Made by a program: the position numbers and the translations under genes. DNA of 32,134 nt from the NCBI GenBank assembly GCA_964579295.1, contig CAZOGK010000037.1, forward strand, positions 1-32,134. The letters are read 5' to 3'. The notes beneath the pieces are model-generated. The model was given only the letters and a program-made list of their open reading frames with translations. It was not told the origin of the DNA and did not search any database. This DNA is from JAAYYY01 sp964579295 (lineage in GTDB: Bacteria > Chloroflexota > Anaerolineae > Promineifilales > Promineifilaceae). How positions within the stretch are numbered: the stretch's first letter is position 1; each line of letters begins with the position of its first letter. Positions 8,806 to 18,000 of this stretch are shown here, in pieces.

Positions 8806-9786
8806 ATGATTATCGTACAAACCCCGCTGAGGGTTAGTTTCTTCGGCGGCGGCACAGACTTTCCTGCCTTTTTCCGGGAACACGGCGGCTCGGTGCTGAC
8901 CACGGCTATCGATAAGTACATCTTCGTCACGGTCAAACGACGCTTCGACAGCAAGCTGCGTGTTGGCTACACCAAGACCGAGATGGTCGATAACCTGGAC
9001 GAGATCCAGCACGAGCTGATCCGCGAGGCGCTGCGCCTGATTGGGGTCGATTCCGGCGTCGAGATCACGACGATGGGCGACATCCCCTCGGCCGGCTCGG
9101 GCCTCGGTTCATCCAGCACAGTTACCGTCGGGGCGCTGCACGCCCTGTACAGCCTGCGCAGCGAGCTGGTAGCCGCCGAAAAGCTGGCAGAACAGGCCTG
9201 CGAGATTGAGATCAACGTCCTGGGCAAACCGATTGGCATCCAGGACCAGTACATTGCCGCGCTCGGCGGCCTGCGGCTGATGGAGTTCATGTGCGATGGA
9301 ACGGTGCGCAGCGAGCGCGTCCGCCTCAGCCAGCAGGTAGCCCGCCAGCTAAATGAGAACACGATGCTGTTCTTCACGGGCATGACCCGCCGTTCGGAGA
9401 CAATTCTGCAGGAACAGAAGCAGAATATCCAGGATAGAGCGGCGGTGTTGTGCGAGATGAAGCGCATGGTCTACCAGGCGCGTGACGCTCTGCTGGCGGG
9501 CGATGTCGATAGCATTGGCGAGCTGCTGCATGAGGGCTGGCGCCTGAAGAAACAGCTGGCGCGCAATATCAGCAACGGCCTGCTGGACGACGCCTATCAG
9601 ACGGCGCGGCGAGCAGGCGCCCTGGGCGGCAAGATCACCGGAGCGGGCGGCGGCGGCTTTCTGCTGCTCTATTGCCCACATGGCAAACAGAATGACGTCC
9701 GCAGCGCTCTTCATGGTATGCAGGAATTGCCGTTCCGCATGGAAGCGGATGGCAGCAAGGTCATTTTTAATTATCAGCGCCAGTAA
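8806..9786 (+). CDS. hddA: GHMP kinase, D-glycero-alpha-D-manno-heptose 7-phosphate kinase-like
   Basis: This 326-residue GHMP-fold kinase opens with IIVQTPLRVSFFGGGTDFPAFF, the start typical of HddA-type sugar kinases. The glycine/serine-rich ATP loop PSAGSGLGSSSTVTVG lies near residues 95-110, and the third GHMP motif GKITGAGGGGFLLL near 276-290. HddA phosphorylates C1 of D-glycero-alpha-D-manno-heptose 7-phosphate in the GDP-heptose route. The neighbouring isomerase (GmhA-like) and phosphatase (GmhB-like) support that assignment over fucokinase or other GHMP kinases. The start has GAGGAG about 10 bases upstream. No nucleotidyltransferase (HddC) follows. Confidence 0.82.
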   Translation: MIIVQTPLRVSFFGGGTDFPAFFREHGGSVLTTAIDKYIFVTVKRRFDSKLRVGYTKTEMVDNLDEIQHELIREALRLIGVDSGVEITTMGDIPSAGSGLGSSSTVTVGALHALYSLRSELVAAEKLAEQACEIEINVLGKPIGIQDQYIAALGGLRLMEFMCDGTVRSERVRLSQQVARQLNENTMLFFTGMTRRSETILQEQKQNIQDRAAVLCEMKRMVYQARDALLAGDVDSIGELLHEGWRLKKQLARNISNGLLDDAYQTARRAGALGGKITGAGGGGFLLLYCPHGKQNDVRSALHGMQELPFRMEADGSKVIFNYQRQ

Positions 9787-9828
9787 TCGTCCCCCATCTA
9801 TTATTATAAGCCAAAGGATAGATACCAG

Positions 9829-10461
9829 ATGGAACAGATCCGATCTTATCTGACCGGGTTGCAGGAAACGCTGCAGCTCCTGCCCGAAACAGCCATCCGC
9901 CAGGTGATCCTCGCTCTGCACCAGGCGCGACACGAAAAGCGCAAAATCTTTATCTTAGGCAATGGCGGCAGCGCTTCCACCGCCTCCCACTTTGTCTGCG
10001 ACCTGGCCAAGAATACGCGCGTGGCCGGGCTGCCCGATTTTCGGGTGCTGGGCCTGACCGATAATATGGCTATTCTGACGGCCTACGGCAACGACGAAGG
10101 GTATCACAACGTCTTCGCGCAACAGCTGGCGAGTCTGGTCGACGCCGGCGACGTGGTGATTGCCATCTCCACGAGCGGCAACTCGCCCAATGTGCTGGAG
10201 GCGGTGGCCGCAGCCAATGAGGCGCAGGCACAGACGATTGGCTTCACCGGGTTCGACGGCGGCAAGCTGGCCTCGCTGGTCGGGTTGCACGTGCACGTGC
10301 CCAGTGACCATATCGAGCAGGTAGAAGACATTCATCTCGTACTCGAACACCTGATCTGCTCCGCCTTGCGCGAGCTGGCCTGGGAAGAGGCGGAGCCGCC
10401 GCTGCCGGCCGAGACCAATGGGCCGGCCCGCAAAGCGGTAGGGACGCCGCTCCAGGCGTAA
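9829..10461 (+). CDS. gmhA: SIS-domain sedoheptulose 7-phosphate isomerase-like (GmhA)
   Basis: This 210-residue protein is a SIS-fold sugar isomerase. It has FILGNGGSASTASHFVCDLAK (phosphosugar-binding Ser-rich loop), AISTSGNSPNVLEAV, and the late metal/catalytic segment IEQVEDIHLVLEHLI with the Gln/His set expected of GmhA. GmhA converts D-sedoheptulose 7-phosphate to D-glycero-D-manno-heptose 7-phosphate. AAAGGA lies about 10 bases upstream of the ATG. The 42-base gap after the kinase gene and the shared direction indicate one transcript. The roughly 30 residues after the conserved domain (EEAEPPLPAETNGPAR...) are low complexity and probably disordered. Confidence 0.85.
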   Translation: MEQIRSYLTGLQETLQLLPETAIRQVILALHQARHEKRKIFILGNGGSASTASHFVCDLAKNTRVAGLPDFRVLGLTDNMAILTAYGNDEGYHNVFAQQLASLVDAGDVVIAISTSGNSPNVLEAVAAANEAQAQTIGFTGFDGGKLASLVGLHVHVPSDHIEQVEDIHLVLEHLICSALRELAWEEAEPPLPAETNGPARKAVGTPLQA

Positions 10462-10469
10462 GCGGTGGC

Positions 10470-11213
10470 GTGAGCAACTACTGGTTGTCAGCCCCGGCCG
10501 TGGGAAACCTGCGTGACGATGAAGTTCACGTGTGGCGAGCTCGGCTGGCTAGGGCGGATGGGGGGGCGACAATGGGGGCGCTTCTCTCGGACGACGAACG
10601 AGAACGCGCAGCCGGCTTCTACCGGAAGCTGGATGCCGAGCAGTTCATAGTCGCCCGCGGGATTCTGCGCCGCATTCTTGCCGGCTACTTGGACACCGAA
10701 CCGGCTGCGCTGCGCTTCGTCAAAAACGAGCACGGCAAGCCATCACTAGCCGGCAAGAATGCGGGGAGCCTGTCCTTTAATGTTTCCCATTCGGGAGCGA
10801 TGGGTCTGTTTGCCGTCAGCTGGAAGCGGCCGCTGGGGGTAGACATCGAACGCTATAACCGCAAGCTGGACCACGGGCGGCTGGCCGGCCGGCTCTTCTC
10901 ACCGCTGGAGAACGAGGCCCTGGGCTGTCTGGAGGATGAAGAGGAGCGGATGCAGGCATTCTTCCGCTGCTGGACGCGCAAGGAAGCCTATATCAAAGGG
11001 CAGGGGAAGGGTATGGCTCTGGGGCTGCGCAGCTTCGACGTGACGCTGACAGCGGACGAGCCGCGGCTGGCGGCGACGAGGCCGGACGCGGCCGAAGCGG
11101 CCAGCTGGCAGCTACGCGACCTGCAGGCCGCGCCCGACTATGCCGCGGCGCTGGCCGTAAGAGGATGGGACTGGACGTTACGATGCTGGAACTGGAACGA
11201 GACGGCCGGTTAA
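10470..11213 (+). CDS. 4'-phosphopantetheinyl transferase (Sfp-type)
   Basis: This 247-residue, two-lobed Sfp-type enzyme moves the phosphopantetheine arm of CoA to a serine on carrier proteins. LGVDIERYNR contains the metal ligands Asp125 and Glu127, and RCWTRKEAYIKGQGKGM contains Trp, Lys171, Glu172 and Lys176. FNVSHSGAMGLFAVS is the usual His-containing CoA-binding segment. The start is a GTG at 10470, 8 bases after the isomerase stop; the ribosome site is weak. No polyketide or peptide synthetase is in the window, so its carrier protein is elsewhere. It is unusual inside a heptose module. Its last 49 bases overlap the next gene in another frame. Confidence 0.87.
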   Translation: MSNYWLSAPAVGNLRDDEVHVWRARLARADGGATMGALLSDDERERAAGFYRKLDAEQFIVARGILRRILAGYLDTEPAALRFVKNEHGKPSLAGKNAGSLSFNVSHSGAMGLFAVSWKRPLGVDIERYNRKLDHGRLAGRLFSPLENEALGCLEDEEERMQAFFRCWTRKEAYIKGQGKGMALGLRSFDVTLTADEPRLAATRPDAAEAASWQLRDLQAAPDYAAALAVRGWDWTLRCWNWNETAG

Positions 11214-11773
11214 GAAGGGCTATCCTGCTGGACCGCGATGGCGTAATCAACGAAAACCGCGCCGACTACGTGCGCAGCTGGGGCGATGTCAGCATTTATC
11301 CACAGGCGCTGGCGGCGCTGCGGCGGCTGCGCGCAGCCGGTTGGCCGGTGGTCATCGTCACCAATCAGTCGATGGTGGGGCGCGGGCTGGTCTCGCTGGC
11401 AACCGCTGAGGCGATTAACCGGCAGCTGGTCGCCACCGTAGCGGCGGCTGGCGGCGCCATCGAGGCAGTTTACATGTGCCCGCACACGCCGTCTGAGGGC
11501 TGCGGCTGCCGCAAGCCGCAGCCGGGACTGCTCTTGCAAGCAGCGCAGGAGCTTGGGCTGGATCTGGCGCGGTCGGCGCTGATTGGCGACGCGCTGAGCG
11601 ACATCGGCGCGGCGGAGGCGGCCGGTGTCGGTTGGGCGGCGCTGGTGCGCACGGGGAAGGGCGCCAGCCAGGAACAGCTGCCCGAGGCCCGGCCGCGCCG
11701 CGAGCCGTTGCCCGTCTACGATACGCTGGCGGCAGCCGTGGACGCGCTGCTGGACGGCAGGGCCAGCAGCTGA
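11165..11773 (+). CDS. gmhB: HAD-family heptose bisphosphate phosphatase-like (GmhB)
   Basis: This 202-residue HAD-IIIA phosphatase has LLDRDGVINE with the nucleophile Asp23 and acid/base Asp25, VTNQSMVGRG (motif II), a zinc loop CPHTPSEGCGCRKP, and IGDALSDI (motif IV). GmhB removes the C7 phosphate from heptose 1,7-bisphosphate, the step after HddA. The ATG at 11165 (GAGG just upstream) makes a 49-base overlap with the transferase gene. A second in-frame ATG at 11183 would shorten the overlap to 31 bases; family members usually start close to the DRDG motif, so the later start is possible. A histidinol-phosphatase role is less likely beside GmhA and HddA homologues. Confidence 0.84.
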   Translation: MGLDVTMLELERDGRLRRAILLDRDGVINENRADYVRSWGDVSIYPQALAALRRLRAAGWPVVIVTNQSMVGRGLVSLATAEAINRQLVATVAAAGGAIEAVYMCPHTPSEGCGCRKPQPGLLLQAAQELGLDLARSALIGDALSDIGAAEAAGVGWAALVRTGKGASQEQLPEARPRREPLPVYDTLAAAVDALLDGRASS

Positions 11774-11797
11774 AAGCGAAATACCGAATTCGGCCAG

Positions 11798-11839
11798 AGA
11801 AGGCGGCAACCGTTACCGGTAACGGTTGCCGCCTTTTTT
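11798..11839 (+). terminator. strong intrinsic terminator closing the heptose module
   Basis: AAGGCGGCAACCGTTACC (11800-11817) is followed directly by its exact reverse complement (11818-11835), and a run of six T ends at 11839. The stem is 18 perfect base pairs. It sits 24 bases after the gmhB stop and separates this block from the giant regulator downstream. Being perfectly symmetric, it could also bind a protein, but the T-tract favours termination on the + strand. Confidence 0.9.
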
Positions 11840-11936
11840 GTTGCCTGCTGGCGGAACCTTCTTCGCATAGTATGGCAAAGAGGGCGCAATCCCTGTCCGG
11901 ATACCAGCCAGCTCCTGCGACCGGAGCTTCGTCTGC

Positions 11937-11965
11937 TTGCCGGTTCCAGGCGTTCAGGGTAGAGT
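11937..11965 (+). promoter_or_regulatory. weak candidate promoter for the giant regulator
   Basis: TTGCCG (11937-11942) and TAGAGT (11960-11965) are separated by 17 bases. Each hexamer matches the sigma-70 consensus at 4 of 6 positions. It lies between the strong terminator and the ATG at 12029, where a new promoter is needed. The rest of 11840-12028 shows no ORF and no clear structure. Confidence 0.3.
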
Positions 11966-12028
11966 TTTTCCCATCCAGTAGATGATGCAGCAAACCGTTG
12001 TGGGACGGGACTGTTACCCCGCCAGCGT

Positions 12029-15000
12029 ATGTCTACCTTCAACCTGTATCTTTTTGGCGCGCCGCGGCTGGAACGAGATGGCGAGCCGTTACCGATCCGC
12101 CGTCGTAAGGGGATGGCGCTGCTCGTCTATCTGGCCTTTACGGGCAAGCCGCACAGCCGCGAAGCACTGGCTGCTTTGCTCTGGCCCGACCACGATCATT
12201 CCAATGCGCTGAGCAACCTGCGGCGGGAGCTATCCCGTCTGAAGAAAGATGCCGGGCTTGCCGCCAGCGAGGAGCTGTTCCACGCCGACCGCCAGCAGCT
12301 CTCGCTCTCACCAGAGCTATCGCTCGCCGTAGACGTCGGCGAGTTCAAGGCGCTGATGAGCGCGGCCCGCCAGCATGAGCACGAGCCGGGCGCTGTTTGT
12401 CGCGAATGTATGGAGCGGCTCAGCCGTGCTGTTGCCCTCTATACGGGCGATTTTCTCAGCGGTTTCACCCTGCCCGACGCGCCGGAGTTTGACGACTGGC
12501 AGTTTTTTGAAGCGGAGAGCCTGCGCCTGAGCCTGAGCCAGGCGCTACAGCAACTACATCTCTGGCATACGGGGCAGGGGGAGTATAACCAGGCGCTGAG
12601 TTACGTGCGCCGCTGGCTGGCGCTCGATCCGCTTCACGAGCCGGCGCAGCGAGAGCTCATGGCCCTCTACGCGCGCACCGGCCAGCACGCCGCAGCCCTG
12701 CGCCAGTACGACGAGAGCGCGCGGCTGCTGGATGCAGAGCTGGGCGTCGCTCCGGAACCGGAGACGACCGCGCTCTATCAGGCTATCCGTACACGGCAGT
12801 TCCCCCCGGCCCAGGAGCCAGTAGCCACCCGCTCGCCCCCGGCGCCGGCCGTCGCTGCGCCGCCGGAGCCGCCGCCGGCAGTCGCCCTGCCGACGCTGCC
12901 CTTGGGCCAGGCCAGAGGTGGTTTGCCGTCGCACACCGGACCATTCGTCGGCAGAGTTGAAGAGCTGGCTGCGCTCGATCGCCTGTTCCGGGACCGCGAG
13001 CTGCGCCTGATCACCATCGTCGGCCTGGGCGGTGTCGGCAAGACGCGGCTCGCCATCACGGCCGCCGAACGGTGGATAGAGCAGGCCAGGACAGACCCCA
13101 GTCTGGCGCTGGCCGATGGCATCCACTTCGTCCCTCTGGCGTCGCTGGAGCAACCGGAACAGATCGTCTCGGCCATCGGCAATAGCTTCGGTTTATCGTT
13201 GCGCCCGGGGGCCGAAGAGTCACAGGAGCAGCTGCTGGCCTTTCTCCGCGGCAAGGAGCTGTTGCTGATTCTCGACAATTTCGAGCATCTGCTGGCCGAC
13301 GAAAGTGTCCGCCTGGTGCAGGATATGCTGGCGACGGCGCCGGGCATACGCCTGCTGGTCACGTCGCAGCGGCGCCTGAGCCTGCAGGGCGAACAGCTCT
13401 TCCCCCTGGCAGGGCTCAAGGTTCCGGCCGGGAGGGTGCCGCCGCCGCCAGAGGAGATAGGCGCCTACGACGCCCTGGAGCTGTTCCGCCAGTTAGCGCT
13501 CCTGATCCAGCCCGATTTTCAGCTCAGTGGCGCCAGCCTGATGGCGGCCCTGCGCATTTGCCAGGCGGTTCAGGGCGTACCGCTGGGCATTGAGCTGGCC
13601 ACCGGCTGGCTGGAGCTGCTGCCGGCCGAACAGATTGCCGCCGAGGTAGAGCGCAGCCTCGACTTTCTGGAAGCGGCGAAAAATGAGGCCGCCGATCGCC
13701 AGCAAAGCCTGCGTGCCATGTTTGCCGCCTCCTGGCGCTGGCTGGAGCCAGAGGAACAGGCTGTGCTGCAGGGATTGAGTGTTTTTCAGGGTGGGTTAAC
13801 GCGGGAGGCGGCCCAGGCTGTGACCGGGGCGTCGCTGCCGACTTTGCTCTCGCTGGCGAACAAATCGTGGATCCAGCGCCAGGGCGCGCAGTTCCAGATG
13901 CATGAGCTGTTGCGGCAGTATGTGCGCGCCGAGCTGGAGCGCGATCGCTCGGCCTGGGAGGCGGCACGGCAGCGGCACGCCAGCTATTTCGCCCGGCTGG
14001 TGGCGGAGCAGGCCGCCCACATGCAGGGCCCCGGACAGCGCGAGGCCTTCGCCGCCATTGACGAGGCGTTTGCCAATATCCGCCTGGCCTGGCAGTGGTT
14101 TGTCGAGCACGATGAGCTGGATGAGCTGGCCGGGCGGATGCTGCCGGGCTTATACCGCTACTGCGAAGCGCGGCTGCGGGCTTATGCGTTGCTGCAGTTA
14201 CTGGATCTGTTGTCTGCGGTCGAGCCGGCCGGCTTGCAGGCGGCGCTGCTGACCGCCCGCAGCGCCTTCTACCGCACCGGGTTCCCTATCCGCTTCGAGG
14301 CAGCCGGGAGCGTCGTCCCGGCCGACGAAGAGCCGCTGCGCCGGGCCTGGGCGCTGGCTAGCGAACATGACCTGTTTCGCGAGCTGGGCTTCTGGGGCGC
14401 TGTGCTGGCCTTCAATTACGGCCGGGTTGTCGAGCGCCTGCCGGGCGTGCAACGGCTGCGGCGGCTGGTAGACCATTTTCAGCGACAGGGAGAGGAATGG
14501 AACGAAGCCTTTGCGCTGCACCTGCTGGCCCAGCTACTGCAAGGCGAGAGCGGGGACGAGCAGATCGAGCCTTATCTGGAAAAGGCGCTGGCCCTGTTCC
14601 AGAAGCTGGGAGACGAGCGGGAGAGCGGCTACGTTCTCCGTTCTCTGGGCCAGCAGCGACGGCTGCAGGAAGCCTTTGCCGATGCCATTGCGTACTGGAA
14701 AGCGGCGCAGGAGAAGCTCGAAGCCGCCGGCGACAGGACCATCGCCGCCAACATCCACTGGCAGATGGGCGACGCCTATCTGCAGCTCGGCGAGTTCGCG
14801 CAGGCGTTTGCCCACTACCGCGATATGGTCGAAGCGTACGCGCGCCTGGGGCGGAAGCGCCTGGTTGCCGACACCCTCTCTAAGGCCAGCTTTGAGGCAG
14901 TGCGCTACGGCGACCTGGCCTATGCCCGGGAAAGCCGGGAGCAGGCGCTGGCGCTGGCTCAGGAGATTGGCGATCTGTTCAACGAGGGCTGGAGTAGCTG

Positions 15001-18000
15001 GGAGATGGGCGAGCTGCTGCGCGCCGGCGGCGACCTGATCGGCGCGCGTGAGTGGTTTGAAAAGGCGCAGCTTCTCTTCCGGCGCTTTGACGATACCACG
15101 GGTTACACCTTCTACCAGCGCGGGCTGGGCGATATCGCCCTGGCGCGCGGCAACTTTGTAGAGGCTCAGCAGCAGTTTCAGGCCAGCCTGCGCCAGGCGC
15201 AGGCCACAGACAACGACTGGGCCCTGGCTTACGCCTGGTATGGGATGGGCCGCGCCAGCCTGGGGCTGGACCACGTGGAGATGGCCCGGCACCACTTCCT
15301 GGAAGCGCTGCAGCGAGCGCAGGCCAGCGGCGACCGAGGCATTACCCTGCTGGCGCTCTCAGGGGTCGTGGCCCTCTTGCTGGCGAGCGGCGAGGGCGCG
15401 CGGGCCGTGGAGCTGGGCGCGTTCGTCGTCGCGCAGCCGCTCACCTGGCGGGAGACACGGGCGCGCATACAGGAGTTACTCGCCAGCGCCGGTCTGGCCC
15501 TCGAGCAGCAGGAAGCCCGGCACGGGGCAGCAGGGCAGCGCGAGCTATGGTCTATTGTGGGCGAGCTGATTGCCGAGCTGGAGCGGCAGGCCAGCGGCGT
15601 CGACGAGACGCGGCTGCCGGTCCCCGCCGCAGCGCTTGCCGGCCGCGAGCAGGAGCTGGCCGATTTGCGCCGCTTACTGCTGGCCGAAAAGGAGCTGCGC
15701 GTTCTGACCATTGCCGGCCCACCGGGCAGCGGGCGCAGCCACCTCGCGCTGGCGACAGCCGCCCGGCTGCGCACGGTATTCCGCGACCAGACGCTTTATG
15801 TGCCGCTGGCCGGGCTGGAAACGAGCGATCAGATCGTCGATGCCATCGCCCGGCAGGCCAACTTCAGCTACTTCTCGGCCGAGAATCCCGAGCAGCAGAT
15901 CCTCGAGTTTTTGCGCGAACAGGAGCTGCTGCTCGTGCTGGACGATCTGCCGGCCGGGGCCGGCCCCAGGCTGGCGGCGCAGATAGTACGGGCGGCGCCC
16001 GAGCTGCGCCTCCTGGTCACGGCCAGAACCGGCCTGGATGTTGCCGGGGAGACTGTCTACCGGCTGGGCGGGCTGCTCTGCCCGGCCGATGCGGAGATCG
16101 CGCTGGCCGACGCTGAGCAATATGGAGCGATTGCCCTCCTCCTGCACGAAGCCCAGCGCCGCCAGCCGGCCTTCACCCTGGACGAGGCTTTTCTGCCCGA
16201 CATCGTGCGCGTGGCTCAGCTCAGCCATGGCTATCCGCTGGCTCTCAAGCTACTGGCGGCCTGGCTGCACGAGCCCGGAGCCGGGGTCATCGCCACAGCC
16301 GTGCGGGAACGGCTGGCGCAGCTCGCTCGCGAAGCGCCAGATTTGACTGCGGCAGAAGCGCCGGTGCGGGCCGCTATCGACGTCTCCTGGCAGCAGCTCG
16401 CGCCGGAGCTACAGCGAGTTTTCGCGCTTGTCTCTATCTTCGAGGGTGGTTTCAGCCGGGCGGCGGCTCAGGCCGTTACCAATAGCAGCATTCAGGAGCT
16501 GCGCGCCCTGGCGGCCAGTGGCTTTCTCTCTGTCGATCGCCGCGGGCGCCACGTCGCTCACGAACATCTGCGGCAATTCGGGCGCGCGCAACTGGAGAAG
16601 TCAGGTATCGCCGAGGAGACGCGCGCGGCGCACGCCGGTTACTTCCTCAATGCCCTGCGGCAGCGGGTGACGGAGATGCGAGATGGGCGGCAGGCCGAGT
16701 CGCTGGAAGAGATTGAAGTCGATCTACCCAACATTCGCGCCGCCTGGGAATGGGCGCTGGCCGGGCCGGATGTCCAGACCATCGGCAGCGCGCTGGAAAG
16801 CCTCTTTCTCTTCTGCCGGCTGCGCGGGCGCTATGCCGAAGGCCGGGCGCTGCTGGCGCGCGCTGAAGAACGGCTGGCAACGGTTGCCCCGGCGCTGGCC
16901 GGCAAGAGCAAAGAATGGCGGCAGAGGCTCGGCGCTCTGGCTGCCGGCGAGCTGCCGGCCGACGCAATCGGCGAGCCACGAGCCCACCTGCCGCTCTACG
17001 CCACCCCGTTTGTCGGCCGGCAGAAGGAGCTGACCGAGCTGCGCCGCCTCCTTATCGCCGAACCGGACGTCCGGCTGGTGACCGTGGTCGGCCCGGGCGG
17101 GATTGGCAAGACGCGGCTGGCCGTGGAAGCCGGGCGGACAGCCCTGCCGGCCTTCCCTGATGGCGTCTTCTTTGTCCCGCTGGCGCCGCTTTCCACGCCC
17201 AACCAGATAGTCGAGGCCATCGGCGAGAGCCTGGGGCTGCATTTTGCCTCGGCGCCGTCGGTCAAGGAGCAGCTCATCGCCTATCTGCAGGAACGGGAGC
17301 TGCTGCTGGTGCTGGACAACTTCGAGCATCTGCTGGCGGGCGGCGAGCGGCTCCATGAGCTTCTGGAAGCGACGGGAGCGGTCATCATGCTGGTCACCTC
17401 GCGGGCCGCGCTTAATCTGGACAGCGAGATGGTTTACACCATCGGCGGCCTCTCCTATCCAGTGGACGAACCCGCAGCGGGCGCAGACGTAATGGCCTAT
17501 GCTTCCGTGGAGCTGTTGCTGCAACAGGCGCGACTGGTCCGGCCGCTGTTCCGGCCCAGCCAGGACGACCTGCGCCATGCCGCCCACATTGCGCGGCTGG
17601 TGCAGGGCATGCCCCTGGCCATTGTCCTGGCGGCCCACTGGCTGGAAATGCTTTCGCTGCAAGAGATCGCCGGCGAGATCGCTGCCAGCCTGGACTTTCT
17701 GGAGGCGGAAGCGCAGCATATCCCCGAACGGCAGCGGAGCATGCGCGCCGTCTTTGATTACTCCTGGCGCCAGCTGCCGGCCGACGCCCGCCAGGCTTTC
17801 CTGGCGCTATCCGTCTTTCGTGGCGGATTTACGCGCCATGCTGCCCAGGAGGTGACCGGCGCGCGGCTGCGCACCCTGCGTACCCTGGTCAACAAATCGT
17901 TTATGAGCGTTACTGCCGGGGGGCGCTATGAGGTGCACGAGTTGCTGCGGCAGTATGGCGAGCAGCAGATGGCAGCGTCAGGGCAGGAAGCGGCGGCCCG

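Noticed and set aside
16724..17719. 331-codon open frame on the minus strand
   Set aside because: It is opposite the third NTPase module of the giant regulator and has no recognisable motifs.
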